NCBI RefSeq assembly: GCF_021295095.1
Contig: NZ_JAJLQX010000006.1
Span: 59,000-122,999, forward strand
Length of the DNA stretch: 64,000 nt
Reading direction: 5' to 3'
Source: Phocaeicola oris
GTDB lineage: Bacteria > Bacteroidota > Bacteroidia > Bacteroidales > Bacteroidaceae
This document shows, in pieces, positions 26,826-34,012 of the stretch. The notes under the pieces were generated by a model. The model was not told where the DNA came from and ran no database searches. It saw only the letters and a list, made by a program, of their open reading frames with translations. Each line of letters opens with the position of its first letter. Position 1 is the stretch's first letter. A program made the translations under genes and the position numbers.

Positions 26826-28564
26826 AACCGATTCTTTTTCTTCGCACTCATCATTTGATAATAAAACCAAAATGTATTCCCAAACGACTGCTTAAGTGTG
26901 TTCAAATTGCGATTCGCTTGCACAGACTTAACTGCTTGAACAAAATCTCTGAAGCGGGAAGATTGTTTTTCATCTATAGGGAAATGAGAGAGCTGTTTCG
27001 AATCTCCTATAAAAAGTTGCAGAGCCGCCTCTTGAAAATGAATAGGCATAGGTACCCAATTCGGATTGGAAGAATACTTCAATAGAAACTCTTTCATATG
27101 GTCTGTATCAAGTCCCAACAGATAATAACAACCTAAATATTCATAAGCATTCCTATCATGTTCTGTCTCAATATGAATGGTCAATAGCGAATCTATCGGC
27201 ATAAAGCAAAGCAACTGATCCAACTCGCTATTCGGAAAATTCTTCCCTTTAATACATTCCTCAATATTAATACTCCGGTAATGGGGCATCTTTCTCAGCA
27301 ATTTCAGATACTTTTCCTCAACATCTTTAGCACCTCGCAAATGAGAAATTTCTGCCAATCTGATAAGTGCTCTTGGCGAACCATTCCGCCTGGCTAAGGA
27401 AAGGGATTCCATTGCATAGCTCTCCGAAGTGCTCATGTCGCCAATCGTGAAATAAACATCGCTCAACAATGTACTGACATAATATGTCATATTATATGGA
27501 ACTATAAGTCCGTTCTGCCCTTTCTGTTCAAAATTGAAAAGTCTATTTCCTAATTCTCCCTGATGGGCTAAAGCCATATTCACATAGTTCAAATTTATAG
27601 GGCTTAATCCTATCTTTCCTTCGTGCATCTTAATAATCGTATCCCATCTGCCACGACGGGAAAGATATGAAAGGCTATCCATCATCCAATTCTGATAATC
27701 GTGAGCAGAAGGATTGGAAAGCGAGCCAAAACATGCAGTAAGTATAATTAATACTGTATTTAAACCTATCTTGGAATATCTACTTTTCAAGCATAGAAAA
27801 GACAAAATAAATGCTATAACCAAAACAGTAAAGAATGTTATAAAAACTCTTATCCAGACATAAAAGATATATGGTTCCGGTTGGAGCATATTACTATAAA
27901 AATCCTTTTGTTTAAATCCTAAAAATAAACTGCTTCGCAAGCTAAAACGCACTCCAAAGTATGCTAAGACTATACCTAACAGCAACACAACAATATGGTA
28001 CTTTTCAATTTTCCTTAGTCTTACAGATTCATAGAAGAGCTCCATCAGAACATATAAAACTACCAGTTGCCCACCTGCCCAATAAACAACAGCAGTCCCT
28101 ATGAGGGTAACCGCAAAACGAACCCTTTTACCCTGAATCATAGATACAATCCACATACAGATAAGTATAAGAGCTATACCATAACTGCCATCGATAAGAT
28201 AATCTAAATCGGCATGTATTTTTAGTAGAAATAAAGGAATTACTAAAGCAAGGAACAAATTATAAGTACGTATTGCTATTTGTTTCAATAATAAATAGCA
28301 TATAAACCCGATAAATGTTAATAAAGAACCATTAATTACCGCAGAAAGAAAAGGAATATCAAAGAATTGAATTGAGTTCATACCCAACAACTTGCATAGC
28401 CCGCCCGAAGAAAGAAGAAAAGAAGATATAGATTTTTTATCTGGGAAAAACATCTGCATTTCTTCTTGTACATCAAAAGTATATGACACAAAATAGAAAA
28501 AATAATATGTCAGGCAGCATAATACTACCAACCAATATATCCCTATGCCAATTTTCCCTTTCAT
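26822..28564 (-). CDS. Multi-span membrane protein, DUF6057-like
   Basis: 580 aa from the ATG at 28564 (MKGKIGIGIYWLVVLCC). About ten hydrophobic segments fill residues 5-290, and a soluble, helical, TPR-like C-terminal half follows (SESYAMESLSLARRNGSPRALIRLAEISHLRG). It resembles the Bacteroidetes DUF6057 family, recalled by pattern. A -7 element ends only 4 nt before this start, so the mRNA is probably leaderless; the open frame reaches 28612 but that start lies upstream of the promoter. Translationally coupled to the CxxCH beta-propeller protein. Confidence 0.65.
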   Translation of the reverse strand: MKGKIGIGIYWLVVLCCLTYYFFYFVSYTFDVQEEMQMFFPDKKSISSFLLSSGGLCKLLGMNSIQFFDIPFLSAVINGSLLTFIGFICYLLLKQIAIRTYNLFLALVIPLFLLKIHADLDYLIDGSYGIALILICMWIVSMIQGKRVRFAVTLIGTAVVYWAGGQLVVLYVLMELFYESVRLRKIEKYHIVVLLLGIVLAYFGVRFSLRSSLFLGFKQKDFYSNMLQPEPYIFYVWIRVFITFFTVLVIAFILSFLCLKSRYSKIGLNTVLIILTACFGSLSNPSAHDYQNWMMDSLSYLSRRGRWDTIIKMHEGKIGLSPINLNYVNMALAHQGELGNRLFNFEQKGQNGLIVPYNMTYYVSTLLSDVYFTIGDMSTSESYAMESLSLARRNGSPRALIRLAEISHLRGAKDVEEKYLKLLRKMPHYRSINIEECIKGKNFPNSELDQLLCFMPIDSLLTIHIETEHDRNAYEYLGCYYLLGLDTDHMKEFLLKYSSNPNWVPMPIHFQEAALQLFIGDSKQLSHFPIDEKQSSRFRDFVQAVKSVQANRNLNTLKQSFGNTFWFYYQMMSAKKKNRL

Positions 28565-28568
28565 TTTA

Positions 28569-28576
28569 CAAAGATA
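28569..28576 (-). promoter_or_regulatory. -7 promoter element of the DUF6057-like gene
   Basis: Minus strand TATCTTTG with TTTG 21 bp upstream. It ends 4 nt before the ATG. Confidence 0.6.
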
Positions 28577-28759
28577 ATATTTTAAGGGAAGTAAAAACAA
28601 ATTTAAAAACAAACATAATTTTTTTATAATAGGTGAGTATTTACGACAATACCCTAACTAACTTTGCTAATAATACCGTTCAGAACTGAAATTTTGGGCG
28701 GTATTTTGCTATTCACAGATAGTTGTTTGGAGCAACCAATTTTTTACCAAAGTTATATA

Positions 28760-28783
28760 TACCAAACGCAGTAAAGTTTGGTA
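28760..28783 (+). promoter_or_regulatory. Inverted repeat just before the transposase start
   Basis: TACCAAAC (28760-28767) and GTTTGGTA (28776-28783) are exact reverse complements ending 2 bp before the ATG. TACCAAAG occurs once more at 28745. It could be an autoregulatory binding site or a hairpin limiting transposase translation. Confidence 0.6.
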
Positions 28784-28785
28784 AT

Positions 28786-29703
28786 ATGAATATTGGTAAA
28801 TTTAACTCCTTATATGACCTTTTGGAAGCATTTCCTACAGAGGAAAGCTGCATCAAGTATCTGGAACAACAACGCTGGGCAAACGGTATTCCCGTTTCTC
28901 CTTATGACCCTACGTCCAAAGTATATAACCGTGGCGATGGAATGTATCGCTGCAAGAATACGGGCAAGAATTTCAACGTCAGAATAGGAACAATGTTTGA
29001 AGGCTCTAAATTACCATTGAGGAAGTGGTTTGTAGCTATCTATGAAATTACATCCCGCAAGAAAGGTATTTCATCAATCGAATTATCTAAGAGAATATCA
29101 GTAACTTATAAAACTGCGTGGTTTATGAACCAGTGTATTCGTGAATGCTTTGGTATTGTTATGGAAGAAAAACTTGACGGAGAAGTAGAGCTTGATGAAA
29201 CTTTCGTTGGTGGCAAGAATAAAAATCGGCACTATAACAAGAAAGTAAAGAAGTGCCAAGGTAGGAGCTTCAAAGATAAAGTTCCCGTCATGGGTATGCT
29301 TCAGCGTGGCGGTAAGGTGGTTTGTAAAGTAGTCCGTGACACTTCCTATAAATCATTGACAGTTCCTATTCTCAAAACCGTAAAACGCACGGCAACGTTA
29401 TTCTCAGATGAGTGGTGCGGATATAAAACCGTTAGCAAGTTATACGAGCATTACGTGGTTGACCATGGTCACGGACAATACGTTGATGAAGATGCTTATA
29501 CTAACAATATCGAAGGATTTTGGAGTATTTTGAAGCGTGGCTTAACAGGAATATATAACCATACGAGCAAGAAACACCTGCAACGATATGTTAATGAGTT
29601 CTGCTTCCGCTATAATACAAAAGATTTTGATGACGTTTCACGATTTAATTTGTTACTTTGCAATTCAAATCATCGTATAACTTTTCAAAGTCTGACAAAA
29701 TGA
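28786..29703 (+). CDS. ISXO2-like (IS1595 family) transposase
   Basis: 305 aa from the ATG at 28786 (MNIGKFNSLYDLLEAF); an in-frame TTG at 28723 is rejected. RIGTMFEGSKLPLRKWFVAIYEIT is the family's helical segment. Catalytic residues lie in GEVELDETFVGGKNK (first Asp), LFSDEWCGY (second Asp) and TNNIEGFWSILKRGLTGIYNH (third Asn/Glu position). The N-terminal zinc ribbon is degraded: only one cysteine of the usual two CxxC pairs remains (YRCKNTGKNF). The catalytic core looks intact. Its stop overlaps the start of the next small gene (ATGA). Confidence 0.92.
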   Translation: MNIGKFNSLYDLLEAFPTEESCIKYLEQQRWANGIPVSPYDPTSKVYNRGDGMYRCKNTGKNFNVRIGTMFEGSKLPLRKWFVAIYEITSRKKGISSIELSKRISVTYKTAWFMNQCIRECFGIVMEEKLDGEVELDETFVGGKNKNRHYNKKVKKCQGRSFKDKVPVMGMLQRGGKVVCKVVRDTSYKSLTVPILKTVKRTATLFSDEWCGYKTVSKLYEHYVVDHGHGQYVDEDAYTNNIEGFWSILKRGLTGIYNHTSKKHLQRYVNEFCFRYNTKDFDDVSRFNLLLCNSNHRITFQSLTK

Positions 29704-29870
29704 GTAAAAAGAAACAAGTAACAATAGAAGACATGGAAAAGGCAATGGCTATTGAGCTTCTACCTGCAAAAGAATTGAAGAAACAAGCAGAAGTTCCAGT
29801 GGATTTTTCTGCTCTTATGCAGAAGGCTCTGAAATACGATATTAAACCTAAAAAGAAAGGCAAGAAATAA
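29700..29870 (+). CDS. 56-aa basic protein coupled to the transposase
   Basis: Begins inside the transposase stop (ATGA), so it is translated from the same mRNA. The sequence has a Lys-rich start (MSKKKQVTIEDMEKAM), a middle helix (LLPAKELKKQAEVPVDFSALMQKALKY) and a KPKKKGKK tail. Possible nucleic-acid-binding accessory factor for transposition. I do not recognise a family. Confidence 0.65.
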   Translation: MSKKKQVTIEDMEKAMAIELLPAKELKKQAEVPVDFSALMQKALKYDIKPKKKGKK

Positions 29871-29878
29871 TCCTGCCT

Positions 29879-30436
29879 TTATCTAAATTTGACCTTTGGG
29901 GCTTGCTCTGCGGTTTCCTTTACTTTCTTAACCCAGCATTGCTTTTTATCACTCCAATAAATTTCGTTCTTTTTGAGAACTTTATCGAAAGCCTTTTGGC
30001 TTTCTTCATCTTCAAGTCCTGTATAATTCCAATCTACATCGTCATCCCAGCCAGTACTTGAATTGAAATAATCGTTCAAATCTACTGCCCGTTCAATATA
30101 GTTGTCGGAAAGTTCTATTTGAGGAGCTACTTCTTCAATTTGATAGCTCTTTCGGAGTTCCCTTTTTTCTACTGTACGATTGTAGAAAAATACGGCAAAT
30201 AATACAAGCGGTATAAGCACGATAATCCATAATACCTTAACGAGTGTATCACTTTCTCCTTTTTCACGCTCTAAATGCTTGGAACATGCTAATACAATCA
30301 ATCCTACAATACCCCAGAATAGAGATAAAAAGAACCAGTTTACAGAATTACGTCCTTTTCGGGAAGCTAATACAGCGGTGGCAATAGAAATACCCAACGC
30401 AAACAGAATACAAAAGAAAACTACTATAAGTTCCAT
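29879..30436 (-). CDS. Cargo membrane protein, three hydrophobic segments
   Basis: 185 aa from the ATG at 30436 (MELIVVFFCILFALGISIATAV). An alternative start 36 nt upstream would add MAVVENSLKFAT. Hydrophobic helices lie at about 3-24, 31-50 and 68-85, followed by a soluble acidic tail with WDDDVDWNYTGLEDEESQKAFDKVLKK and KKQCWVKKVKE. I recognise no family. It is convergent with the transposase operon (8-bp gap). A minus-strand promoter at 30690 would give it a leader of over 200 nt running through the inverted-repeat region. Confidence 0.65.
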   Translation of the reverse strand: MELIVVFFCILFALGISIATAVLASRKGRNSVNWFFLSLFWGIVGLIVLACSKHLEREKGESDTLVKVLWIIVLIPLVLFAVFFYNRTVEKRELRKSYQIEEVAPQIELSDNYIERAVDLNDYFNSSTGWDDDVDWNYTGLEDEESQKAFDKVLKKNEIYWSDKKQCWVKKVKETAEQAPKVKFR

Positions 30437-30506
30437 GGTGGCGAATTTTAACGAGTTCTCCACGACAGCCATAGGAGAAGTTTAACAATGTTAGTTGTTA
30501 AAGAAA

Positions 30507-30641
30507 GTGGGCTGCCCCTGTGCATACTCGTTAGGTATCGCCAAACACCTGTATATACGCACAGTAGGGCAACCCACAAGTATGAACTGTCCTCTGTGCC
30601 TCGTATATACCTCTTGATAATTTGGCGATTTCAACGAGTAT
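30507..30641 (-). ncRNA. Structured leader or cruciform with competing stems
   Basis: Three sets of complementary segments: 30507-30523 with 30559-30577 (GTGGG and TGCCC against GGGCA and CCCAC); 30526-30545 with 30621-30640 (ACTCGTT and ATCGCCAAA against TTTGGCGAT and AACGAGT); and 30551-30564 with 30594-30610 (GTATATACG and CACAG against CTGTG and CGTATATAC). The second and third nest into a long hairpin; the first competes with the third for 30559-30564. No ORF is present. It lies in the probable leader of the membrane protein gene; strand and RNA nature are inferred. Confidence 0.5.
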
Positions 30642-30689
30642 AAGGCACTTTCCTTATTATATTCCAAAACTTTGTCCCGAAAGACACAG

Positions 30690-30697
30690 CAAAGATA
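30690..30697 (-). promoter_or_regulatory. Minus-strand -7 element for the cargo membrane protein
   Basis: Minus strand TATCTTTG. Its upstream region overlaps the 26-bp palindrome at 30706, so both divergent promoters could share one regulator. Confidence 0.5.
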
Positions 30698-30705
30698 GCG
30701 AAAAA

Positions 30706-30731
30706 ATTGTATTTTTGCTCAAAAATACAAT
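30706..30731. promoter_or_regulatory. 26-bp palindrome over the promoter of the wHTH cargo gene
   Basis: ATTGTATTTTTG and CAAAAATACAAT are exact reverse complements around CT, ending 1 bp before the ATG at 30733. The left arm contains the plus-strand -7 element TATTTTTG (30710-30717). A repressor bound here would block initiation; the adjacent gene product is the obvious candidate. Confidence 0.7.
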
Positions 30732-30732
30732 C

Positions 30733-31131
30733 ATGAATTTGATAACCCCTAAACTAAAAGATTCAATTTTACGAGATTTTGTAATTTCGGAAGATGTCCC
30801 GATTGATATTGAATATGACGAATTTGCATCTAAGTATTCAACATCAAGTGATAGGTTATGCATGATATTAGAGCAGTTTGAAGCTATGAATTTAATTAAG
30901 CTCACTCCTTGTATTGGAAGTTGCTTTATACAGGTCACAGCATATGCTCACGATTATATATCACATGGAGGTTTTACCGCTCAAGAAGAAATTTTGAAAG
31001 CGAATATTGAGAAATTGGGATTGGAATTAGAAACTCTTTCTAAACAACTTGAACCAAATCTTCTTGATAAAGCTGAAAAAATTGCATCGTTGGGTAGTAA
31101 TATTCTTAATGCTCTTAACCTGTTTCTCTGA
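30733..31131 (+). CDS. Probable winged-helix protein, cargo
   Basis: 132 aa from the ATG at 30733; an upstream in-frame start precedes the promoter and is rejected. Residues about 8-60 (LKDSILRDFVISEDVPIDIEYDEFASKYSTSSDRLCMILEQFEAMNLIKL) read as a winged helix-turn-helix. AYAHDYISHGGFTAQEEILKANIEKLGLELETL starts a C-terminal coiled-coil-like helix ending in a hydrophobic tail (IASLGSNILNALNLFL). Similar proteins occur in Bacteroidetes mobile regions, as I recall, without a name. The palindrome over its own promoter suggests autoregulation. Its 3' end overlaps the convergent 94-aa frame by 105 bp. Confidence 0.65.
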   Translation: MNLITPKLKDSILRDFVISEDVPIDIEYDEFASKYSTSSDRLCMILEQFEAMNLIKLTPCIGSCFIQVTAYAHDYISHGGFTAQEEILKANIEKLGLELETLSKQLEPNLLDKAEKIASLGSNILNALNLFL

Positions 31132-31311
31132 AATATTATCGTCAATCCAGTCTGTAAATGATTTCAATGGAGATATTTCTTTGGAATAAAGAGTAATACT
31201 ACAAGTGTTATAAAAAATTTCTTTATTGTCGATTTTAATCAATCTGCGAATGAATGTTTTAGAATCAGCAATATTTGTTTCATATTCGATTGTTATTACT
31301 TTCTTTCTCAT
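31027..31311 (-). CDS. Cargo hypothetical protein, 94 aa
   Basis: Begins MRKKVITIEYETNIADSKTFIRRL and is beta-rich, with a basic, aromatic C-terminus (FFSFIKKIWFKLFRKSF). The last third is antisense to the end of the winged-helix gene, so that part may have been gained by loss of an earlier stop. It lies 6 bp downstream of the 95-aa gene and both begin with a similar short strand (ITIEYE / ISIEVQ), so they may be a pair. No recognised family. Confidence 0.45.
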   Translation of the reverse strand: MRKKVITIEYETNIADSKTFIRRLIKIDNKEIFYNTCSITLYSKEISPLKSFTDWIDDNISEKQVKSIKNITTQRCNFFSFIKKIWFKLFRKSF

Positions 31312-31317
31312 AACTTC

Positions 31318-31605
31318 TTATTTATCAAGTGTTCTATAATCGGGATTAGCTTTCATTTTACTCCGTATCGTAATATCATTGAATAGCTTACGAATACAAA
31401 GAATACCTAAACTTTCACCAAGTTTCGGAAACTTCTCCATAAATCGTCCTTTCAGAAGGTGAAGACGCAAAGAGTGTTTTTCTTCGTCCTTATAATCAAA
31501 CTGCTCTTCAAAGAAAATCTGATTGTTCCGTTCTCCTCTGACGATGATATTAGCCTCTTTACCACCGTGGTCTTGTACTTCAATTGAAATAATTGTTCTG
31601 TTCAT
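31318..31605 (-). CDS. Cargo hypothetical protein, 95 aa
   Basis: MNRTIISIEVQDHGGKEANIIVRGERNNQIFFEEQFDYKDEEKHSLRL, then a helical half with FMEKFPKLGESLGILCIRKLFND. Probably one alpha/beta domain. No family recognised and no clear -7 element found upstream. First gene of a two-gene minus-strand unit inside the transposon. Confidence 0.55.
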   Translation of the reverse strand: MNRTIISIEVQDHGGKEANIIVRGERNNQIFFEEQFDYKDEEKHSLRLHLLKGRFMEKFPKLGESLGILCIRKLFNDITIRSKMKANPDYRTLDK

Positions 31606-31715
31606 ATCTACAAATTTTCCTTATTCTATATCTGAAAACTTTGGAAGTATAAGTAAATGATTTATAGCAGTATTAGTAAAATACTTATTCTATTGTACAG
31701 CCCAAAAACTTACTT

Positions 31716-31723
31716 TACCTTTG
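31716..31723 (+). promoter_or_regulatory. -7 promoter element of the 92-aa cargo gene
   Basis: TACCTTTG, 27 nt before the ATG at 31751. Confidence 0.55.
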
Positions 31724-31750
31724 CACTATAATACTAAAATTATATCGAAT

Positions 31751-32029
31751 ATGTTAGAAATTAAATCGACAGCAAAAGGCTATGTTACTAATCAAGAAAT
31801 TAGTTCAAGGTTATTTGAACAGGTAGGTAATACAATCGTGAGAGTTATTTGCGAAGTTCCTTGTTATTTAGATGCCAATTCTTTAGAGAATTCAATATGT
31901 AGTTATATGAATTCTTTCATGCCCGACGGCATTGAGGTAAAAACAAGCCACGTAACAATTAACCAAAGTTCTGGTGAAGATGCAAGAGGTAGATATATTG
32001 AAAGTTTAGATTTTCAAGTATATATCTAA
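31751..32029 (+). CDS. Cargo hypothetical protein, 92 aa
   Basis: Start chosen at ATG 31751 (MLEIKSTAKGYVTNQEISSRLF) because the longer frame to 31721 begins inside the promoter. Polar, with alternating beta segments (TIVRVICEVPCYLDANSLENSI, GIEVKTSHVTINQSSGEDARGRYIESLDFQVYI). No recognised family. It has its own promoter and a strong terminator just inside the right transposon end, so it is an independent unit. Confidence 0.6.
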   Translation: MLEIKSTAKGYVTNQEISSRLFEQVGNTIVRVICEVPCYLDANSLENSICSYMNSFMPDGIEVKTSHVTINQSSGEDARGRYIESLDFQVYI

Positions 32030-32039
32030 ATTGAATGAT

Positions 32040-32078
32040 AAAACGGTAGAGCCTTTGGGAAATTACTCTACCGTTTTA
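32040..32078 (+). terminator. Terminator at the right end of the transposon
   Basis: AAACGGTAGAG pairs with CTCTACCGTTT around a 14-nt loop, followed by TATT. It abuts the right terminal inverted repeat. Confidence 0.7.
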
Positions 32079-32230
32079 TTAGGGTATTGTCGTAAATACT
32101 CACCTTATAATATATACAACCATCGTTATGAGTGTTTAGGAAAAGATGCAATGACAACTAAAGTGATGCCCAACAATATTTAAATTGATGAATCATGACC
32201 ATCAATTTAGATGCAACTCTTTAGCGTATA

Positions 32231-32270
32231 TAAAAAGAGGAAGGAAAAAATCTCCCTCCTCTTTATCAAA
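32231..32270 (-). terminator. Hairpin downstream of the SusD gene
   Basis: Minus-strand AAAGAGGAGGGAG pairs with CCTTCCTCTTT and continues TTTA. A smaller hairpin (AAATTGATG/CATCAATTT) lies at about 32180-32207. Confidence 0.55.
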
Positions 32271-32292
32271 ACTTAACTATATGTATTATCCG

Positions 32293-33999
32293 TTAATAAC
32301 CAGGGTTTTGCTCCAGCAAATTGTTTGATCCCATTACACTATAGTGTATAGGGAAACGATTCAAGTTCACATTATTAGTCGCTACATGATCCCACCAGTT
32401 TTCAGTTACATAAGCGCCCCAGCGAACCAAGTCTGTACGACGACGGCCTTCTGCGACAAATTCCATAGACCACTCGTTCAACATACGATACTTGTCCAAA
32501 TTCTCTGCAGTAACAGGATCCGGATCAACACCATCCTCAAAATAACGCTGACGCACTTTATTTATAAGTTCTGCGGCACCGGCCTTGTCGCCTGTACGCA
32601 TCTTACATTCGGCCAATGTATAATAAATTTCAGTCAGACGGATAAAAGGTATATCCGGATTAAATTTTTTCTTTACATCTGCCTGAAAAGGACGAGGGCT
32701 AACCTTTACTACACGAACACAAGAGTTCTCTTCTGCGGTACCGATAGTGGAAGGAAGTGATTCAACCGTAGGATATTCCGCAGAACCAACCTTAGACAAA
32801 TAAGCTACTTGGTCAACTTCATTAATAATCTTACCTCCATACTCGCGGCTTCCCGTACAAGTGAAGTCCGGGTTATTGGGATCCTGTAATAATCCAACTA
32901 TAAATATGCCTTTATAATTTCCATCACCCTCGTAAACATAGTTCTGTTTACGAACATCTTTATCATTGAACCGCTGATATACGCCACCTATATTGTAATC
33001 ATAACTTTTACCTGTCGGATCCAAACCCGGTATTAGGCCAATGCCGTTATTCGATCCGGAACCTTCCAACCCGCCTAAGAAGTTCTTATAATTATAGGGT
33101 ACCATATAACTCCAATGGGTTCCATCAGATTCCAATTTATTATTCTCACTTGGGACACTCCAAATCATTTCCTTGCTCTTCTCATTATTAAAGCCAAAGG
33201 TATTACGATAGTCCGCGTCAAGTTCATATTTTCCATACTTGCCATTAATCAAGTCCTGGCAAAGTTGGGCAGTCTCATTATACATAGCTTTACCGATATA
33301 AGCCTCAGCATTGAAATATAAACGGATTTTCAGAGCTACCCCCGCAGCCTGATTAACAGATCCATTTTCCATGCCACCCAACTCCGACTTCACCGGCAAA
33401 TTCGGAATTGCTTCATTAAGCAAAGAATCAACAAAATTGAAAGTTTCAACATCTGTAGAACGTCCCTTTATACCTTCATGAGTTGATCTATAAAGCGGCA
33501 TGCCACCGAAACAATCCAAACCATCCAAATAGAAAGACGCAACCAAGGCAGTCTGTTGAGCAAGCATCGACTCTCGAGTTCCTGATTCAAAACCAAGTTT
33601 ATCGAAGTCTATCTCCGCCAAGTCCTCCAGAGCATCCCAGGCAAGAGCTACACCCATAGTCGGAAGTCTCCATCCTTCGTTAATCCATGCCATATCAAAA
33701 GTATACTCATGATGATGTATTTTCTGAAATCTCGCTCCGTCATACCAATCACTACCACGTGTAGGTAAACAAAATTCATCAGTCCCGAGTTCTTGAAGCA
33801 TCCACCGATTCTCATTATGCCCGACGTACCACCGCCAATGCGTGAAAGGACGATCGAAACGTTGCCATACAGCATCTTGCGAACTATAAAACGTATCGGG
33901 AACTACCTGAGAATAAAACTCAGGCTCAACACTACAAGATGTAGCTGCCATCATACAGGTAACTCCGCAAATGGTGTATAATAATTTTTTTAATTTCAT
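32293..33999 (-). CDS. SusD/RagB-family glycan-binding lipoprotein
   Basis: 568 aa. The lipoprotein signal MKLKKLLYTICGVTCMMAATSC gives lipidated Cys22. The SusD pattern is clear: an N-terminal TPR-like helical region, and near the end IPFIRLTEIYYTLAECKMRTGDKAGAAELINKVRQRYF followed by LDKYRMLNEWSMEFVAEGRRRTDLVRWG. It forms the extracellular lid of the SusC transporter encoded 13 bp upstream. No glycoside hydrolase, sulfatase or regulator gene is adjacent, so the substrate cannot be predicted. Confidence 0.95.
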   Translation of the reverse strand: MKLKKLLYTICGVTCMMAATSCSVEPEFYSQVVPDTFYSSQDAVWQRFDRPFTHWRWYVGHNENRWMLQELGTDEFCLPTRGSDWYDGARFQKIHHHEYTFDMAWINEGWRLPTMGVALAWDALEDLAEIDFDKLGFESGTRESMLAQQTALVASFYLDGLDCFGGMPLYRSTHEGIKGRSTDVETFNFVDSLLNEAIPNLPVKSELGGMENGSVNQAAGVALKIRLYFNAEAYIGKAMYNETAQLCQDLINGKYGKYELDADYRNTFGFNNEKSKEMIWSVPSENNKLESDGTHWSYMVPYNYKNFLGGLEGSGSNNGIGLIPGLDPTGKSYDYNIGGVYQRFNDKDVRKQNYVYEGDGNYKGIFIVGLLQDPNNPDFTCTGSREYGGKIINEVDQVAYLSKVGSAEYPTVESLPSTIGTAEENSCVRVVKVSPRPFQADVKKKFNPDIPFIRLTEIYYTLAECKMRTGDKAGAAELINKVRQRYFEDGVDPDPVTAENLDKYRMLNEWSMEFVAEGRRRTDLVRWGAYVTENWWDHVATNNVNLNRFPIHYSVMGSNNLLEQNPGY

Positions 34000-34012
34000 A
34001 TTGCTTTCGTAT

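Larger units (their letters stand above)
28632..32104. mobile_element. IS1595-type transposon with cargo genes, 3.47 kb
   Basis: Perfect 26-bp terminal inverted repeats at 28632-28657 and 32079-32104 (outer bases GGTGAGTATTTACG). The flanks carry the 8-bp direct repeat TTATAATA at 28624-28631 and 32105-32112, the target duplication length typical of IS1595. The left end encodes an ISXO2-like transposase. The cargo is six small genes, none with a name I can give, plus a structured leader region. It inserted upstream of the DUF6057-like gene, between it and the SusD gene. The exact ends suggest a recent insertion. Confidence 0.93.
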
